A stretch of DNA of 64,000 bases from Zhongshania marina (lineage in GTDB: Bacteria > Pseudomonadota > Gammaproteobacteria > Pseudomonadales > Spongiibacteraceae), in the NCBI RefSeq assembly GCF_002915595.1, contig NZ_PQGG01000035.1, positions 62,001 to 126,000 on the forward strand. The letters are read 5' to 3'. Shown here piece after piece: positions 54,482-64,000 of this stretch; the stretch's first letter is position 1; each line of letters begins with the position of its first letter. Below the pieces are notes generated by a model, which searched no databases, was not told where the DNA came from, and saw only the letters and a program-made list of their open reading frames with translations. The position numbers were made by a program, and so were the translations under genes.

Positions 54482-55813
54482 ATGGCGCAACTGCTGTCCC
54501 ATCTTTCAGTCGCGTTGGCCCCTTATCTTGGGCGCCGACGCTGGCATGTCGCTTATAGCGGCGGCCTCGATTCCCGCGTTTTACTCCACCTTGTTTGGCT
54601 TATGCGTCAGCGTGCTTTTGCTGCTGGCGAGTCATTCCCTGAAGTATGTGCTGTTCATGTAAATCATCAATTGCAGTCTGGCGCCGATGCTTGGGCAGGG
54701 CAATGCCAGGCGATTTGCAGCCAGTACAATATTCCTTTTGAGTGCCATAGGGTAACTATTCAAGGCAGTCGGCAGGGTATTGAGAGTCTCGCTAGAACCG
54801 CGAGATATGAGGTGTTTGAGGCCGTAGTAGAGCACGATGACGCAATGTTGTTGGCCCATCATCAGGATGATCAGGCGGAAACATTTTTACTGCGTTTAAT
54901 GCGCGGGGCAGGGCTGGCGGGTTTGGCGGCTATGCCTGCGGCGCGTAACTTAGGTCGCGGTGAATTATTTAGGCCAATGCTAAACCTCAGTCGCGCAGAG
55001 CTTGAGGCTTACGCTGAGGAGCACCGTCTCGAGTGGATTGAGGACCCCAGTAATGGCAATACGCAATACCGACGTAATTTTCTTCGCCACCATGTCATGC
55101 CAGTGTTGGCTGAGAGGTGGCCAAACTATAGAAATAGCATTGCTGCTGCAGCGGAATTGCAGGCAGAGGCGTCGGAGCTGCTGGGCTCTTACCTGAGTGC
55201 GGACCTTAAAAAAATGACTGCTGCTGATGGGGCTCTTGATCTAAATGCCTTGCGGGGCATAGAGCCTATTCGCCAGCGCGCGCTACTTCGCCATTTTATT
55301 TTTACGCAGTTTGGGCAGCGCATAGACAGGGCGCAAAGCTATGAGCTTGTCGAGCAATTTTTGGCGTCTAGCGGTGACAGTCAGCCAGTGTTCTCCTTAG
55401 CTGGGGGTGTCACCTTGCGGGTATTTAAAGGACGTCTTTACTGCGATGAAAGCCCTGTAAATAAGGCCTTCGATTCTGGCCTAGTTCTAAATTGGGATAC
55501 TGGGCATGCATGCCACATTGAGGGGCTTGGTCAGCTTAGCGCGCAGGCTGGTGGTCGATTCGCGCCGCAAGGAGAGCTCACTGTGCGCTTTCGGCGCGGT
55601 GGCGAGCGGTGTCGGCTTGCAGGACATGGCCATAGCAAGTCCCTAAAAAAACTACTTCAGGAATGGGGTATCCCGCCTTGGCAGCGTGATCGCCTGCCTT
55701 TGATTTATTGCGGTGATGAAATAGCCGCGATTGCAGATATGGCTATTTGCGAAGGCTATCAGCTGCCAGATGGCGAGGCCGGTATACAGCTGCAATGGGT
55801 TTGGAGCCGCTGA
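54482..55813 (+). CDS. tilS: tRNA(Ile)-lysidine synthetase
   Basis: ATP-dependent modification of C34 in tRNA-Ile(CAU) to lysidine, needed to read AUA codons. The 443-residue N-type PP-loop ATPase has Y-S-G-G-L-D-S-R (25-32), H-H-Q-D-D-Q-A-E-T motif II and the TilS C-terminal domains (H-I-x-G-L-G region and F-R-R-G-G-E-R-C-R-L). GGAG precedes ATG 54482. Complete. Confidence 0.95.
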   Translation: MAQLLSHLSVALAPYLGRRRWHVAYSGGLDSRVLLHLVWLMRQRAFAAGESFPEVCAVHVNHQLQSGADAWAGQCQAICSQYNIPFECHRVTIQGSRQGIESLARTARYEVFEAVVEHDDAMLLAHHQDDQAETFLLRLMRGAGLAGLAAMPAARNLGRGELFRPMLNLSRAELEAYAEEHRLEWIEDPSNGNTQYRRNFLRHHVMPVLAERWPNYRNSIAAAAELQAEASELLGSYLSADLKKMTAADGALDLNALRGIEPIRQRALLRHFIFTQFGQRIDRAQSYELVEQFLASSGDSQPVFSLAGGVTLRVFKGRLYCDESPVNKAFDSGLVLNWDTGHACHIEGLGQLSAQAGGRFAPQGELTVRFRRGGERCRLAGHGHSKSLKKLLQEWGIPPWQRDRLPLIYCGDEIAAIADMAICEGYQLPDGEAGIQLQWVWSR

Positions 55814-55865
55814 CCTAGCCTAAGGCTTCTGGTAGAATGCGCGGCTCCTAAAAAGAGCCGTGACT

Positions 55866-56678
55866 ATGAGTTCGCAGAATTTGAGCCCGCAAGATACCCC
55901 CGCAAGCCCCTTGGGCAATATTCGCATTGTGCTGGTGAACACCTCCCACCCGGGAAATATCGGTGCTGTGGCGCGGGCCATGAAGAATATGTGCCTGTCG
56001 CAGTTGTATTTGGTTGAGCCTAAGAAGTATCCCCATGATGAAGCGACATGGCGCGCCGCGAGCGCTGGGGACGTTTTAGATTCGGCCATTGTTTGCGAAA
56101 CACTCGCTGATGCTATTGCAGGTTGCCAGCTCGTTATTGGCACCAGTGCCCGCGAGCGCACAGTGCCTTGGCCCTTGTTGGATCCGCGTCACTGTATGGA
56201 GCGAGCGTACAAAGAGGCGGAAGCAAATCATAAAGTAGCGGTGGTCTTTGGTCGCGAGGATCGCGGATTAACGAATGAGGAATTGCATCGCTGTAATTTG
56301 CACGTGCATATTCCGGCCAACCCAGATTACAGCTCTTTAAATATCGCAATGGCGGTGCAGGTGTTGAGCTACGAGTTGCGGATGGCGCAGTTGAGCGAGG
56401 AGCTAAGCAGCAACGACATGGCAGATTGGGATGTGCCGGTTGCTGGCGCGGACGAGCTAGAGCGCTATTTGATTCACCTAGAGGAAACGCTGCGGGATAT
56501 TAATTTTTTGCGGCCAGAGGCACCTAAAAAACTCATGACTCGCCTGCGACGTCTATATCAGCGGACCCGCTTGGATGAGATGGAGGTGAATATTCTGCGG
56601 GGCATTCTCACCTCTACCCAATATTGGGTGCGTAAAGCCAAGTCGAAAGATGGCGATAGCGGCGACGAGTCTCTATAA
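55866..56678 (+). CDS. trmJ: tRNA (cytidine/uridine-32 2'-O)-methyltransferase TrmJ
   Basis: SPOUT methyltransferase acting on ribose of tRNA position 32. The 270-residue product has N-T-S-H-P-G-N-I-G-A-V-A-R-A-M-K (SAM/knot region), G-T-S-A-R-E-R, F-G-R-E-D-R-G-L-T-N-E-E and Y-S-S-L-N-I-A-M-A-V-Q-V-L, then the C-terminal extension of TrmJ. ATG 55866 has AAAGAG 8 bases upstream; GTG 55860 is an alternative. Sits before iscR as in pseudomonads, but without cysE between. Confidence 0.94.
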   Translation: MSSQNLSPQDTPASPLGNIRIVLVNTSHPGNIGAVARAMKNMCLSQLYLVEPKKYPHDEATWRAASAGDVLDSAIVCETLADAIAGCQLVIGTSARERTVPWPLLDPRHCMERAYKEAEANHKVAVVFGREDRGLTNEELHRCNLHVHIPANPDYSSLNIAMAVQVLSYELRMAQLSEELSSNDMADWDVPVAGADELERYLIHLEETLRDINFLRPEAPKKLMTRLRRLYQRTRLDEMEVNILRGILTSTQYWVRKAKSKDGDSGDESL

Positions 56679-56723
56679 TTCGTCGCCGCTGCTGGTTTAA
56701 ATCCTACTAAAACCATCGGGTAT

Positions 56724-56756
56724 AAAGTTGACTGTTTTGCTAGGTTATTGCATAAT
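56724..56756 (+). promoter_or_regulatory. iscR promoter with candidate type 1 IscR site
   Basis: TTGACT (56728-56733) and CATAAT (56751-56756) are separated by 17 bases, a near-consensus sigma-70 promoter. Positions 56724-56748 match the type 1 IscR consensus at about 20 of 25 bases, with a good left half (GTTGACT) and degenerate right half. The overlap with the -35 and spacer fits [2Fe-2S]-IscR autorepression. Confidence 0.65.
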
Positions 56757-56784
56757 TGAACCGTAGAAAAACGTAGGTGAGCTT

Positions 56785-57261
56785 ATGCGACTAACGACAA
56801 AAGGCCGTTACGCAGTGACAGCCATGTTAGATTTGGCGCTGTACGGCGACCGAGGGCCCATCAGTTTAGCCGATGTGTCTGGGCGGCAGGATATTTCGCT
56901 GTCTTATTTAGAGCAGCTATTTGCTAAGCTGCGGCGCAAAGATTTGGTATGCAGTATTCGCGGCCCAGGTGGTGGTTATCGTTTGAGTCGCCCCAGCGAG
57001 ACTATTTTTGTCGCTGAAATTATTGATGCGGTGGACGAGCGGGTAGACGCTACCGGCTGTGCAGGTAGTAGTGATTGTCAGGACGGGCAAACCTGTCTGA
57101 CTCATAATTTGTGGTCTGATCTGAGTGATCAGATTCACCATTTTCTAAGTGACATCAGTTTGGCTAGTTTGGTTGAGCGGCGTGATGTTCAAAATGTTTC
57201 GGCGCGCCAGTTACAGCGGGCGCGCAACACGCAGTCGATTATTTTAACTGCGGTAGATTAG
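56785..57261 (+). CDS. iscR: Fe-S cluster-sensing regulator IscR
   Basis: Rrf2-family regulator of Fe-S biogenesis. The 158-residue protein has the N-terminal winged helix ([16 protein letters not shown]) and cluster ligands Cys92, Cys98, Cys104 and His107, identical in position to E. coli. ATG 56785 follows TAGGTGA. First gene of the isc operon and likely autorepressor at 56724. Confidence 0.97.
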   Translation: MRLTTKGRYAVTAMLDLALYGDRGPISLADVSGRQDISLSYLEQLFAKLRRKDLVCSIRGPGGGYRLSRPSETIFVAEIIDAVDERVDATGCAGSSDCQDGQTCLTHNLWSDLSDQIHHFLSDISLASLVERRDVQNVSARQLQRARNTQSIILTAVD

Positions 57262-57301
57262 TGTATTTCTCAGCTGCGGCTGGGAATTTGGAGAACAGTT
57301 T

Positions 57302-58516
57302 ATGCAATTGCCGATTTATTTGGATTACTCCGCAACGACGCCGGTTGATCCCCGCGTTGCAGAGAAAATGATGGCCTGCCTGACCACTGAAGGTGTGTTT
57401 GGCAATCCGGCTTCGCGCTCTCATTTGTTTGGCTGGAAGGCAGAAGAGGCGGTAGAGAATGCTCGTCGCCAGGTTGCTGACTTACTGAATGCTGACCCGC
57501 GCGAAATTGTGTGGACTTCTGGTGCTACAGAATCAAACAACCTTGCTATTAAGGGTGCGGCGCACTTTTATAGCAAAAAAGGTAAGCATGTAATTACCTC
57601 AAAAATTGAACACAAAGCGGTGTTAGATACCTGTCGTCAGCTTGAGCGCGAAGGCTTTGAAGTGACGTATCTTGATCCCACTGATAAAGGTCTTATTACG
57701 CCAGAAGCAATTGCTGCCGCTCTGCGCGAAGACACCGTAGTGGTTAGCATCATGCATGCGAACAATGAGATCGGCACCATTAACGATATCGCCGGTATTG
57801 GTGAAGTATGTCGCGCTAATGGTGTTGTTTTTCATGTGGACGCTGCGCAAACCGCCGGCAAAATCACTATAGACATGGAGGCAATGAAGGTTGATTTGCT
57901 GTCTATGTCGGCTCACAAAATGTATGGCCCCAAAGGGGTTGGCGCCTTGTACGTGCGCCGTAAGCCGCGTATCCGCCTAGAGGCGCAAATGCACGGTGGT
58001 GGTCATGAGCGCGGTATGCGTTCTGGTACTTTACCAACTCATCAGATTGTAGGTATGGGTGCAGCCTGTGAGATTGCGCGCGAAGAAATGGCAAAGGATG
58101 CGGCGCATTCATTGGCTTTGCGTAATCAGTTTTGGGATGGTTTAAAAGACATCGAACAGGTGCATGTGAATGGCGATTTTGAGCAGCGCTTGCCAGGTAA
58201 CCTGAATGTAAGTTTGGCTTATGTTGAGGGCGAATCTTTGATTATGTCCTTAAAAGATTTGGCAGTGTCATCAGGGTCTGCCTGTACCTCTGCCAGCTTG
58301 GAGCCGTCTTATGTGCTGCGTGCCCTTGGTCTTAATGATGAGCTGGCGCATAGCTCTCTGCGTTTTTCTTTTGGGCGGTTTACTACCCCAGAAGAAGTGG
58401 ATTACGCCATTAAGCAAGTGCGTGGTGCAGTGGATAAATTGCGAGAATTGTCACCGTTGTGGGATATGTACAAAGACGGTGTGGACTTAGACAGTATTGA
58501 ATGGGCTGCTCATTAA
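57302..58516 (+). CDS. iscS: Cysteine desulfurase IscS
   Basis: PLP enzyme that supplies sulfur from L-cysteine for Fe-S clusters and tRNA thiolation. The 404-residue product has PLP-Lys206 in [10 protein letters not shown] and catalytic Cys328 in S-S-G-S-A-C-T-S-A, both numbered as in E. coli. Starts directly [14 protein letters not shown]. The gene lies 40 bases after iscR. Confidence 0.97.
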   Translation: MQLPIYLDYSATTPVDPRVAEKMMACLTTEGVFGNPASRSHLFGWKAEEAVENARRQVADLLNADPREIVWTSGATESNNLAIKGAAHFYSKKGKHVITSKIEHKAVLDTCRQLEREGFEVTYLDPTDKGLITPEAIAAALREDTVVVSIMHANNEIGTINDIAGIGEVCRANGVVFHVDAAQTAGKITIDMEAMKVDLLSMSAHKMYGPKGVGALYVRRKPRIRLEAQMHGGGHERGMRSGTLPTHQIVGMGAACEIAREEMAKDAAHSLALRNQFWDGLKDIEQVHVNGDFEQRLPGNLNVSLAYVEGESLIMSLKDLAVSSGSACTSASLEPSYVLRALGLNDELAHSSLRFSFGRFTTPEEVDYAIKQVRGAVDKLRELSPLWDMYKDGVDLDSIEWAAH

Positions 58517-58542
58517 GTAGCTCAGCGCGAGAGGACGATATC

Positions 58543-58929
58543 ATGGCATATAGCGAAAAAGTACTTGATCACTACGAGAATCCGCGCAACGTCGGTAAGT
58601 TTGACGACAGCGCTGATGAAATCGGCACGGGTATGGTTGGTGCGCCGGCTTGCGGCGACGTCATGCGCCTACAAATCAAGGTGAATGAGCAGGGCATTAT
58701 TGAAGATGCTAAGTTTAAAACCTATGGCTGTGGCTCTGCTATTGCCTCAAGCTCGCTATTAACTGAGTGGGTTAAGGGCAAGACCTTGGAAGAGGCCGAG
58801 CACATTAAAAACACCGAGATCGCACAGGAATTGGCTCTGCCACCAGTGAAGATTCACTGCTCTGTATTGGCTGAGGATGCGATCAAAGCCGCGGTATCAG
58901 ACTACCGTAAGAAAAAAGCTGCGTCTTAA
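58543..58929 (+). CDS. iscU: Fe-S cluster scaffold IscU
   Basis: Scaffold on which [2Fe-2S] clusters are built and from which HscA/HscB release them. The 128-residue protein has ligands Cys37, Cys63 and Cys106 and the HscA-recognition motif L-P-P-V-K (99-103). ATG 58543, after GAGAGGACG, gives the conserved M-A-Y-S-E-K-V start; a frame beginning inside iscS at 58501 is rejected. Confidence 0.97.
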   Translation: MAYSEKVLDHYENPRNVGKFDDSADEIGTGMVGAPACGDVMRLQIKVNEQGIIEDAKFKTYGCGSAIASSSLLTEWVKGKTLEEAEHIKNTEIAQELALPPVKIHCSVLAEDAIKAAVSDYRKKKAAS

Positions 58930-58950
58930 GTCGCGGCGGGAGAGGAATAG

Positions 58951-59274
58951 ATGCCAGTTTCAGTTAGCAGTGCGGCGGCAGGTCATATTAAGCGGCAGTT
59001 AGAGGGTCGTGGTCGCGGCTTGGGCATTCGTATTGGCGTGCGGACATCGGGCTGCTCCGGTATGGCCTATGTGCTGGAATTTGTTGATGAGCCACAGGCT
59101 GAAGATCAGGTTTTTGAGCGTGATGGGGCGTCGGTCTATATCGATCCTAAGAGTATGGTGTATTTAGATGGCACCGAATTAGACTTCGTTAAAGAAGGAT
59201 TAAACGAAGGTCTAAAATTTAATAACCCCAATGTGTCGGCTGAATGTGGCTGCGGTGAGAGCTTCACCGTCTAG
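58951..59274 (+). CDS. iscA: Iron-sulfur cluster assembly protein IscA
   Basis: A-type carrier passing Fe-S clusters to targets. 107 residues with Cys35 (T-S-G-C-S-G-M-A-Y), Cys99 and Cys101 (E-C-G-C-G-E-S-F), the three family ligands. AGAGGAA precedes ATG 58951. Position between iscU and hscB is canonical. Confidence 0.96.
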   Translation: MPVSVSSAAAGHIKRQLEGRGRGLGIRIGVRTSGCSGMAYVLEFVDEPQAEDQVFERDGASVYIDPKSMVYLDGTELDFVKEGLNEGLKFNNPNVSAECGCGESFTV

Positions 59275-59300
59275 CGGCCCTGCCGGCCGGCCATAATGCT

Positions 59301-59840
59301 ATGTCAGAATTTAATCCTCGGGAAAACTACTTCGCTCTGCTGGCTGTGCCGCAGAGTTATGAGGTAAACCAGTCTGATTTAACCCGTCGTTATCGTGAGC
59401 TTCAACAAAGCGCTCACCCAGATCGTTTTGCTGGTGCTAGCGAGCGGGAACGTCTACACGCAGTTCAATATTCATCGCAAATTAACGAGGCATACGAAAC
59501 CCTCGTGTCACCGACGCGCCGCGCGGCGTATTTGCTAAAATTGGCCGGTGTAGATAGCGATATGTCTTCTACCACTTTTCAAGACCCCGAATTTTTAATG
59601 CAGCAAATGCAGCTTCGCGAGGAGCTTTCTGAATTGCAGGATGCCAGCGATCCAGAGTCGGCATTAGATCGCTTTTATCAAGATTTGGATGGCGCTGCGA
59701 ATCAGCAAAAGTCGATATTTTCAAAGGCCTATGCACAGCAACAATTTGATGAGGCATTGGCGAGCTACGCTAAATTGCAGTTTTTGGAAAAGCTGCGCAG
59801 CGAAGCTGAATTGAAAGAAAGTGAATTACTCGATTATTAG
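59301..59840 (+). CDS. hscB: J-domain co-chaperone HscB
   Basis: Type III J-protein that brings IscU to HscA and stimulates its ATPase. The 179-residue product has a J domain (about 7-75) with the H-P-D motif at 39-41 (H-P-D-R-F) and a C-terminal three-helix bundle. A normal-length, intact gene in the operon. Confidence 0.95.
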   Translation: MSEFNPRENYFALLAVPQSYEVNQSDLTRRYRELQQSAHPDRFAGASERERLHAVQYSSQINEAYETLVSPTRRAAYLLKLAGVDSDMSSTTFQDPEFLMQQMQLREELSELQDASDPESALDRFYQDLDGAANQQKSIFSKAYAQQQFDEALASYAKLQFLEKLRSEAELKESELLDY

Positions 59841-59878
59841 AAAGACGATTGTTATCGTCGGGAGCCCGAACACCGCTT

Positions 59879-61735
59879 ATGTTGATGCAAATTTCAGAGC
59901 CAGGACAAACCCCCGAGCCGCACCAGCGTAAGTTGGCGGTAGGTATTGACCTGGGCACTACCAACTCGCTGGTAGCGACTGTTCGTAATGGCAGCTCGCA
60001 AACATTGGCGGATCTCGACGGAAAGCATCTTTTACCGTCTGTGGTGTATTACGGTGAAGACGCAAGTATCAACGTCGGTGAGCAGGCCTTAGCGAAGGCA
60101 AGTGGTGATCCTCGAAATACGCTATTGTCGGTAAAGCGTTTGATGGGGCGTTCTTATGCCGACGTTGTTGGTGAAGAAAACGTCATAAAATCGCCCTATG
60201 AGTTACTGGATTTAGGGCAGGATATGGTGAAGCTTCGCACCCGAGCGGGGGATCTTTCGCCCGTGCAGGTGTCTTCTGAAATTCTAAAGGCCCTAGGTCA
60301 GCGCGCTGAGGAAACCCTTGGCGGTGAACTTACCGGTGTGGTCATTACGGTTCCTGCGTACTTTGATGACGCTCAGCGTCAGGCCACAAAAGATGCCGCA
60401 AAAATTGCCGGTTTAAATGTGTTGCGCCTATTAAATGAGCCAACCGCCGCTGCGGTTGCCTACGGTCTTGATCAGCAGGACGAAGTTGCGATCGCAGTAT
60501 TTGATCTGGGTGGCGGCACCTTTGATGTATCCGTGCTTCAGCTCACCAAAGGCGTGTTTGAGGTGCTTTCAACCGGTGGCGATTCTGCCCTCGGTGGCGA
60601 TGACTTTGATCATGCCATCGCACAGTGGTTTGTGGCAGAGAACAATATTGCCAGCTTGGATATGTTTCAACAGCGCAGTTTGTTAACGGCGGCCCGTCAG
60701 GCCAAAGAGACGCTGTCCACCGAGGCCGAGGTGCTAGTGAGCTTGGGCGATTTAAATGCAAAGCTGACTCGGCGGCAATTTAATGATTTGGTCGACCCTC
60801 TAATTGATAAGGCTATTCGGGCTTGTAAGCGAGCTTTGCGCGACGCGAAATTGCGCAATAATGATATTCATAATGTGGTGATGGTCGGTGGATCAACCCG
60901 TGTTCCACGTGTTCGCGAAAGGGTAGCGGAATGGTTTGGTCGCGAGCCCTTGGTTGATTTAGATCCTGATAAAGTCGTTGCACTGGGTGCGGCCCTGCAG
61001 GCAGATCAGTTAGTGGGAAATCGCAGCGGCGACGAAATGCTGTTGTTGGATGTCATTCCCTTATCGCTGGGTCTGGAGACAATGGGAGGCTTGACGGAGA
61101 AAGTCATTCATCGCAATACCACTATTCCCGTGGCAATGGCGCAGGAATTTACTACGTTTAAAGACGGTCAAACTGGCATGACAATTCATGTTGTGCAGGG
61201 TGAGCGTGAATTAGTTGAAGATTGCCGCTCCTTGGCGCGCTTTGAATTGCAAGGTATTCCGCCTATGGTGGCGGGTGCTGCGCGGATTAAGGTCACATTT
61301 CAGGTAGATGCAGATGGTCTTCTGCGGGTCAGCGCTCGGGAGGAAAGTACCGGATCGGAAAGCCGTATAGAGGTTAAACCCGCCTACGGTCTGAGTGATA
61401 CCGATATCGCCGATATGCTTCAGCAGTCTTGGGCTTCAGCGCTTGATGATAAAGAAGCAAGAGCCCTGCGCGAGCAGCAAGTAGAGGCAGAGGCCCTATT
61501 GCAGGCCTTGTCAGCAGCCATGCTGCAAGATGGCGAAGCCATGTTAAGTGAGCTTGAGCAGCGCGAATTGCTGGCCAAGATGGAAGCGCTTCATCACGAG
61601 CGAGAGCATGGCACAGCGGCAAGTATTGCCAAGCATATAGAAATAGTGGGCAAGGGCAGCGAAGTCTTTGCCGAACGTCGAATGGACGCCAGTATTAATC
61701 AAGCACTCGCCGGTCGGCGGGTGGATGAAATTTAA
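59879..61735 (+). CDS. hscA: Hsp70-class chaperone HscA
   Basis: Hsp70 specialised for Fe-S cluster transfer from IscU. The 618-residue protein has [10 protein letters not shown] (phosphate 1), [13 protein letters not shown] (phosphate 2), the [11 protein letters not shown] adenosine motif, and a substrate domain from about 385. I start at ATG 59879, which gives the M-L-M-Q-I-S-E-P start of E. coli HscA; the longer frame from TTG 59849 is rejected. Ribosome-binding GGGAG is somewhat distant, so ATG 59885 is also possible. Confidence 0.95.
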   Translation: MLMQISEPGQTPEPHQRKLAVGIDLGTTNSLVATVRNGSSQTLADLDGKHLLPSVVYYGEDASINVGEQALAKASGDPRNTLLSVKRLMGRSYADVVGEENVIKSPYELLDLGQDMVKLRTRAGDLSPVQVSSEILKALGQRAEETLGGELTGVVITVPAYFDDAQRQATKDAAKIAGLNVLRLLNEPTAAAVAYGLDQQDEVAIAVFDLGGGTFDVSVLQLTKGVFEVLSTGGDSALGGDDFDHAIAQWFVAENNIASLDMFQQRSLLTAARQAKETLSTEAEVLVSLGDLNAKLTRRQFNDLVDPLIDKAIRACKRALRDAKLRNNDIHNVVMVGGSTRVPRVRERVAEWFGREPLVDLDPDKVVALGAALQADQLVGNRSGDEMLLLDVIPLSLGLETMGGLTEKVIHRNTTIPVAMAQEFTTFKDGQTGMTIHVVQGERELVEDCRSLARFELQGIPPMVAGAARIKVTFQVDADGLLRVSAREESTGSESRIEVKPAYGLSDTDIADMLQQSWASALDDKEARALREQQVEAEALLQALSAAMLQDGEAMLSELEQRELLAKMEALHHEREHGTAASIAKHIEIVGKGSEVFAERRMDASINQALAGRRVDEI

Positions 61736-61745
61736 GGAAGCCGGA

Positions 61746-62084
61746 ATGCCACGCATTGTAGTATTACCCCATGAAGCACTTTGCCCAGAGGGCGAAGTGT
61801 TAGATGCCGCGTCAGGCGAGACGGTATGTGACGTCATGTTGGCGAACGGTATCGACATCGAGCATGCCTGCGAGAAATCCTGTGCCTGCACCACCTGTCA
61901 TATCATCGTCCGTGAAGGTTTTCAGTCTTTGGAAGAGGCTGATGAACTAGAGGAAGATATGCTGGATAAGGCCTGGGGGCTTGAGCCAGAGTCGCGTTTG
62001 AGCTGCCAAGCTGTGGTTGGCGATACAGATTTGGTTGTGGAAGTGCCGCGATACACCATTAATATGGTGTCTGAGCGCCATTAA
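61746..62084 (+). CDS. fdx: ISC-type [2Fe-2S] ferredoxin
   Basis: Electron donor in Fe-S assembly. 112 residues with cluster ligands Cys42, Cys48, Cys51 and Cys87, the same numbers as in E. coli Fdx. AAGGA upstream of ATG 61746 supports the start; the longer frame from 61668 lies inside hscA. Placed 10 bases after hscA. Confidence 0.96.
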   Translation: MPRIVVLPHEALCPEGEVLDAASGETVCDVMLANGIDIEHACEKSCACTTCHIIVREGFQSLEEADELEEDMLDKAWGLEPESRLSCQAVVGDTDLVVEVPRYTINMVSERH

Positions 62085-62117
62085 TCACTGGATTTTGAAC
62101 AGATAAGGTGTATTGAA

Positions 62118-62318
62118 ATGGGCCTGAAATGGACAGATGTATTGGATATTGGTATTGAACTTGCCGATAAATTCCCTGATGTTGACCCAATACATATTAA
62201 TTTTGTGGATTTGCGCGACAAAGTTATGGGCTTGGATGACTTTGACGACGACCCCAAGCGTTGCGGCGAAAAGATCCTTGAGGCAATACAGGCCGCATGG
62301 ATAGAAGAGCAGGACTAA
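62118..62318 (+). CDS. iscX: Fe-S assembly protein IscX
   Basis: A 66-residue acidic protein that binds IscS and modulates cluster assembly, proposed as an iron-dependent regulator. Conserved features are L-K-W-T-D-V-L-D-I-G, P-D-V-D-P and L-D-D-F-D-D-D-P-K-R-C-G-E. Last gene of the isc operon; the hairpin at 62329 follows. Confidence 0.94.
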   Translation: MGLKWTDVLDIGIELADKFPDVDPIHINFVDLRDKVMGLDDFDDDPKRCGEKILEAIQAAWIEEQD

Positions 62319-62328
62319 ATTAGCAATT

Positions 62329-62359
62329 AGCGGCGTTTCCACCCTATTGAATCGCCGCT
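62329..62359 (+). terminator. Weak hairpin after iscX
   Basis: AGCGGCG (62329-62335) / CGCCGCT (62353-62359) with a 17-base loop, 11 bases after the iscX stop. No T run, so it is only a possible end of the isc transcript. Confidence 0.4.
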
Positions 62360-62448
62360 CTTACGGTGAAATGCGTAGATTTGCCGAAACACCGGCCATA
62401 ACTCGCTGTCATAGACTGTCTCGCGTACCTATTTGCTGGTAATACGCG

Positions 62449-62454
62449 TATAAT
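62449..62454 (+). promoter_or_regulatory. Candidate -10 of ndk promoter
   Basis: Exact TATAAT 72 bases upstream of the ndk start, in the 207-base gap after iscX. No consensus -35 at 16-18 bases upstream, so the promoter is only tentative. Confidence 0.35.
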
Positions 62455-62525
62455 TCGACGATTTTTCGTGACGGGCAATTTCGTTTGCTCGGATTGTTTT
62501 GTTTTACTTTTTTGGAGAAAAACCG

Positions 62526-62954
62526 ATGGGCGTTCAACGCACCCTTTCCATTGTTAAGCCAGACGCTGTTAGTAAAAACGTTGTTGGTGAAATTTACAGC
62601 CGTTTTGAAAAAGCCGGCCTGCGCATTATTGCTGCAAAAATGCTGCGTTTAAGCCGCGAACAGGCTGAAGGTTTTTATGCTGAGCATAAAGGTCGTCCGT
62701 TCTTCCCAGCTTTGGTTGACTTCATGACCTCTGGCCCTGTGACTGTACAGGTGTTGGAAGGCGAAGGCGCTGTATTGCAAAACCGTGAACTGATGGGCGC
62801 AACTAACCCAAAAGAAGCGGCTGCCGGCACTATTCGTGCGGATTTTGCTGAATCAATCGACGCTAATGCGGTTCACGGTTCAGACTCAGAAGAATCAGCG
62901 GCACGTGAAATTGCCTTCTTTTTCTCAACCAGTGAGCTGTGCGAACGCGTTTAA
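62526..62954 (+). CDS. ndk: Nucleoside diphosphate kinase
   Basis: Equilibrates nucleoside triphosphates through a phosphohistidine. The 142-residue protein has [10 protein letters not shown], the R-A-D-F segment and the catalytic His in [12 protein letters not shown] lies 8 bases before ATG 62526; a frame beginning at 62499 is rejected. Sits between iscX and rlmN as in Pseudomonas. Confidence 0.97.
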   Translation: MGVQRTLSIVKPDAVSKNVVGEIYSRFEKAGLRIIAAKMLRLSREQAEGFYAEHKGRPFFPALVDFMTSGPVTVQVLEGEGAVLQNRELMGATNPKEAAAGTIRADFAESIDANAVHGSDSEESAAREIAFFFSTSELCERV

Positions 62955-62978
62955 TCACGTTTGCGCTCATTGCGGGGC

Positions 62979-64000
62979 ATGAAAATGGAAACACCAACAG
63001 CGGTAGTTCAGCAGATGAAAGTAAATTTGCTCGGCATGTCGCGCAAAAAAATGGAAGAATATCTCACTTCTATTGGTGAAAAGCCTTTTCGTGCCCAACA
63101 GATCCTCAAGTGGATACACCACTCGGGGGTCGACAATTTTGATGAGATGACCAATCTCGGCAAGCCCCTGCGAGCAAAGCTTCAGGAGCTTGCCGAAATT
63201 CGTCCTCCGACCGTGGTCAAGCAGCTAGACTCCATTGATGGCACCCGCAAATGGGCGGTCGAAGTCGGTGGTAATAATCTGGTTGAGACAGTGTTAATTC
63301 CCGACGGACAGCGCGGCACGCTTTGTGTATCTTCCCAAGTAGGCTGTAGCTTAGACTGTAGTTTTTGCGCGACCGGCAAACAGGGTTTTATGCGTGATCT
63401 GACCGCGTCTGAAATTATTGGCCAAGTGTGGTTGGCGATTAAATCCTACGACGGCTTTAATTCCGGTAACAAGCGTATCGTGACCAATGTCGTCATGATG
63501 GGCATGGGTGAGCCGCTATTAAATTTCGACAATGTTGTTGAAGCAATGAGTTTGATGCTGGATGACTTTGGCTACGGCTTGTCAAAGCGACGCGTCACCC
63601 TGAGTACATCCGGTGTGGTGCCGATGTTGGATAAGCTTGGGGATATTTCCACCGTCTCCTTAGCCATCTCGCTGCATGCGCCCAATGACGAGCTTCGCAA
63701 TCAATTAGTACCGATTAACAAGAAATACCCCATAGCGGTATTGCTTGAGGCTTGTCAGCGTTATTTGGACAAGCAAGAAGATACTCATCGTGTGGTGACA
63801 ATCGAGTACACCTTGATTGCCGGTGTGAATGACAGTCTTGATCACGCCAAAGAATTAGCCGAGGTTTTGCGTAATTTACCCTGTAAAATTAATTTGATTC
63901 CCTTCAATCCATTTTCGCTGTCAAATTACGCGCGGCCCAGTAAAAATGCGATTAATCGGTTTTGGCTAGCCCTAACGGAAGCCGGCTACGTGACAACCGT
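62979..64000 (+). CDS. rlmN: 23S rRNA (A2503-C2)/tRNA (A37-C2)-methyltransferase RlmN, 3' end cut by window
   Basis: Radical-SAM methyltransferase forming m2A in 23S rRNA and some tRNAs. 340 codons are present and the frame is still open at the window end. The cluster motif C-S-L-D-C-S-F-C is at 123-130, followed by G-M-G-E-P-L-L-N and S-T-S-G-V-V-P, and the I-P-F-N-P-F segment is near the end. The final catalytic Cys may lie beyond the window. ATG 62979 or ATG 62985 is the start; GCGGGG lies upstream. Confidence 0.94.
   Translation, partial: MKMETPTAVVQQMKVNLLGMSRKKMEEYLTSIGEKPFRAQQILKWIHHSGVDNFDEMTNLGKPLRAKLQELAEIRPPTVVKQLDSIDGTRKWAVEVGGNNLVETVLIPDGQRGTLCVSSQVGCSLDCSFCATGKQGFMRDLTASEIIGQVWLAIKSYDGFNSGNKRIVTNVVMMGMGEPLLNFDNVVEAMSLMLDDFGYGLSKRRVTLSTSGVVPMLDKLGDISTVSLAISLHAPNDELRNQLVPINKKYPIAVLLEACQRYLDKQEDTHRVVTIEYTLIAGVNDSLDHAKELAEVLRNLPCKINLIPFNPFSLSNYARPSKNAINRFWLALTEAGYVTT

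Overview
The window is a dense stretch of chromosome from a Gram-negative gammaproteobacterium. The lipid A and outer-membrane gene order, the complete isc operon and the map/rpsB divergence match pseudomonad and cellvibrionad-type genomes. A marine Cellvibrionales/Spongiibacteraceae-like lineage is my best guess, but this is inference from gene order and protein style, not from a marker search. GC looks intermediate. I see no tRNA, rRNA, transposase, integrase, prophage or CRISPR array, and no gene-free stretch longer than 300 bases once starts are corrected.

Positions 1-5400 hold a fatty or branched acyl-CoA catabolic operon: the tail of a 3-hydroxyacyl-CoA dehydrogenase, three acyl-CoA dehydrogenases (the last two resembling a catalytic/non-catalytic pair) and an acyl-CoA ligase. 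Positions 5405-8480 hold sulfate activation (cysC, sat) divergent from a YeiE-like LysR regulator, with a perfect LysR-type operator between them. Positions 8600-20000 are a mosaic of single genes: a molybdopterin oxidoreductase, VF530 and RRM proteins, rsmJ, dapE, a second acyl-CoA ligase, MAPEG, VOC, sterol-desaturase-like, AraC and DUF1499 proteins.

Positions 20000-23550 form a phosphate module. A PPK2 polyphosphate kinase converges on an operon of Na/Pi cotransporter, small coiled-coil protein and PstS-like lipoprotein. The operon promoter carries a good Pho box and ppk2 a weaker one. Positions 24196-27362 are the most interesting accessory locus: a four-gene operon of AI-2E/PerM-type permease, GS-like amidoligase, class I glutamine-amidotransferase-type peptidase and YqaA membrane protein. 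Its cistrons overlap by 4-8 bases, which suggests an uncharacterised amide or peptide ligation/hydrolysis pathway.

Positions 27600-34770 carry dapD, an Spx/ArsC-like gene, nth, dapC, glnD and map on the minus strand (lysine/peptidoglycan precursor synthesis and nitrogen sensing). Positions 35057-55813 are the conserved housekeeping block: rpsB, tsf, pyrH, frr, uppS, cdsA, dxr, rseP, bamA, skp, lpxD, fabZ, lpxA, lpxB, rnhB, dnaE, accA, tilS. Translation, isoprenoid carrier, phospholipid, lipid A and outer-membrane assembly are linked there. Positions 55866-64000 hold trmJ, the full iscRSUA-hscBA-fdx-iscX operon with a plausible IscR site in its promoter, then ndk and an rlmN gene cut by the window end.
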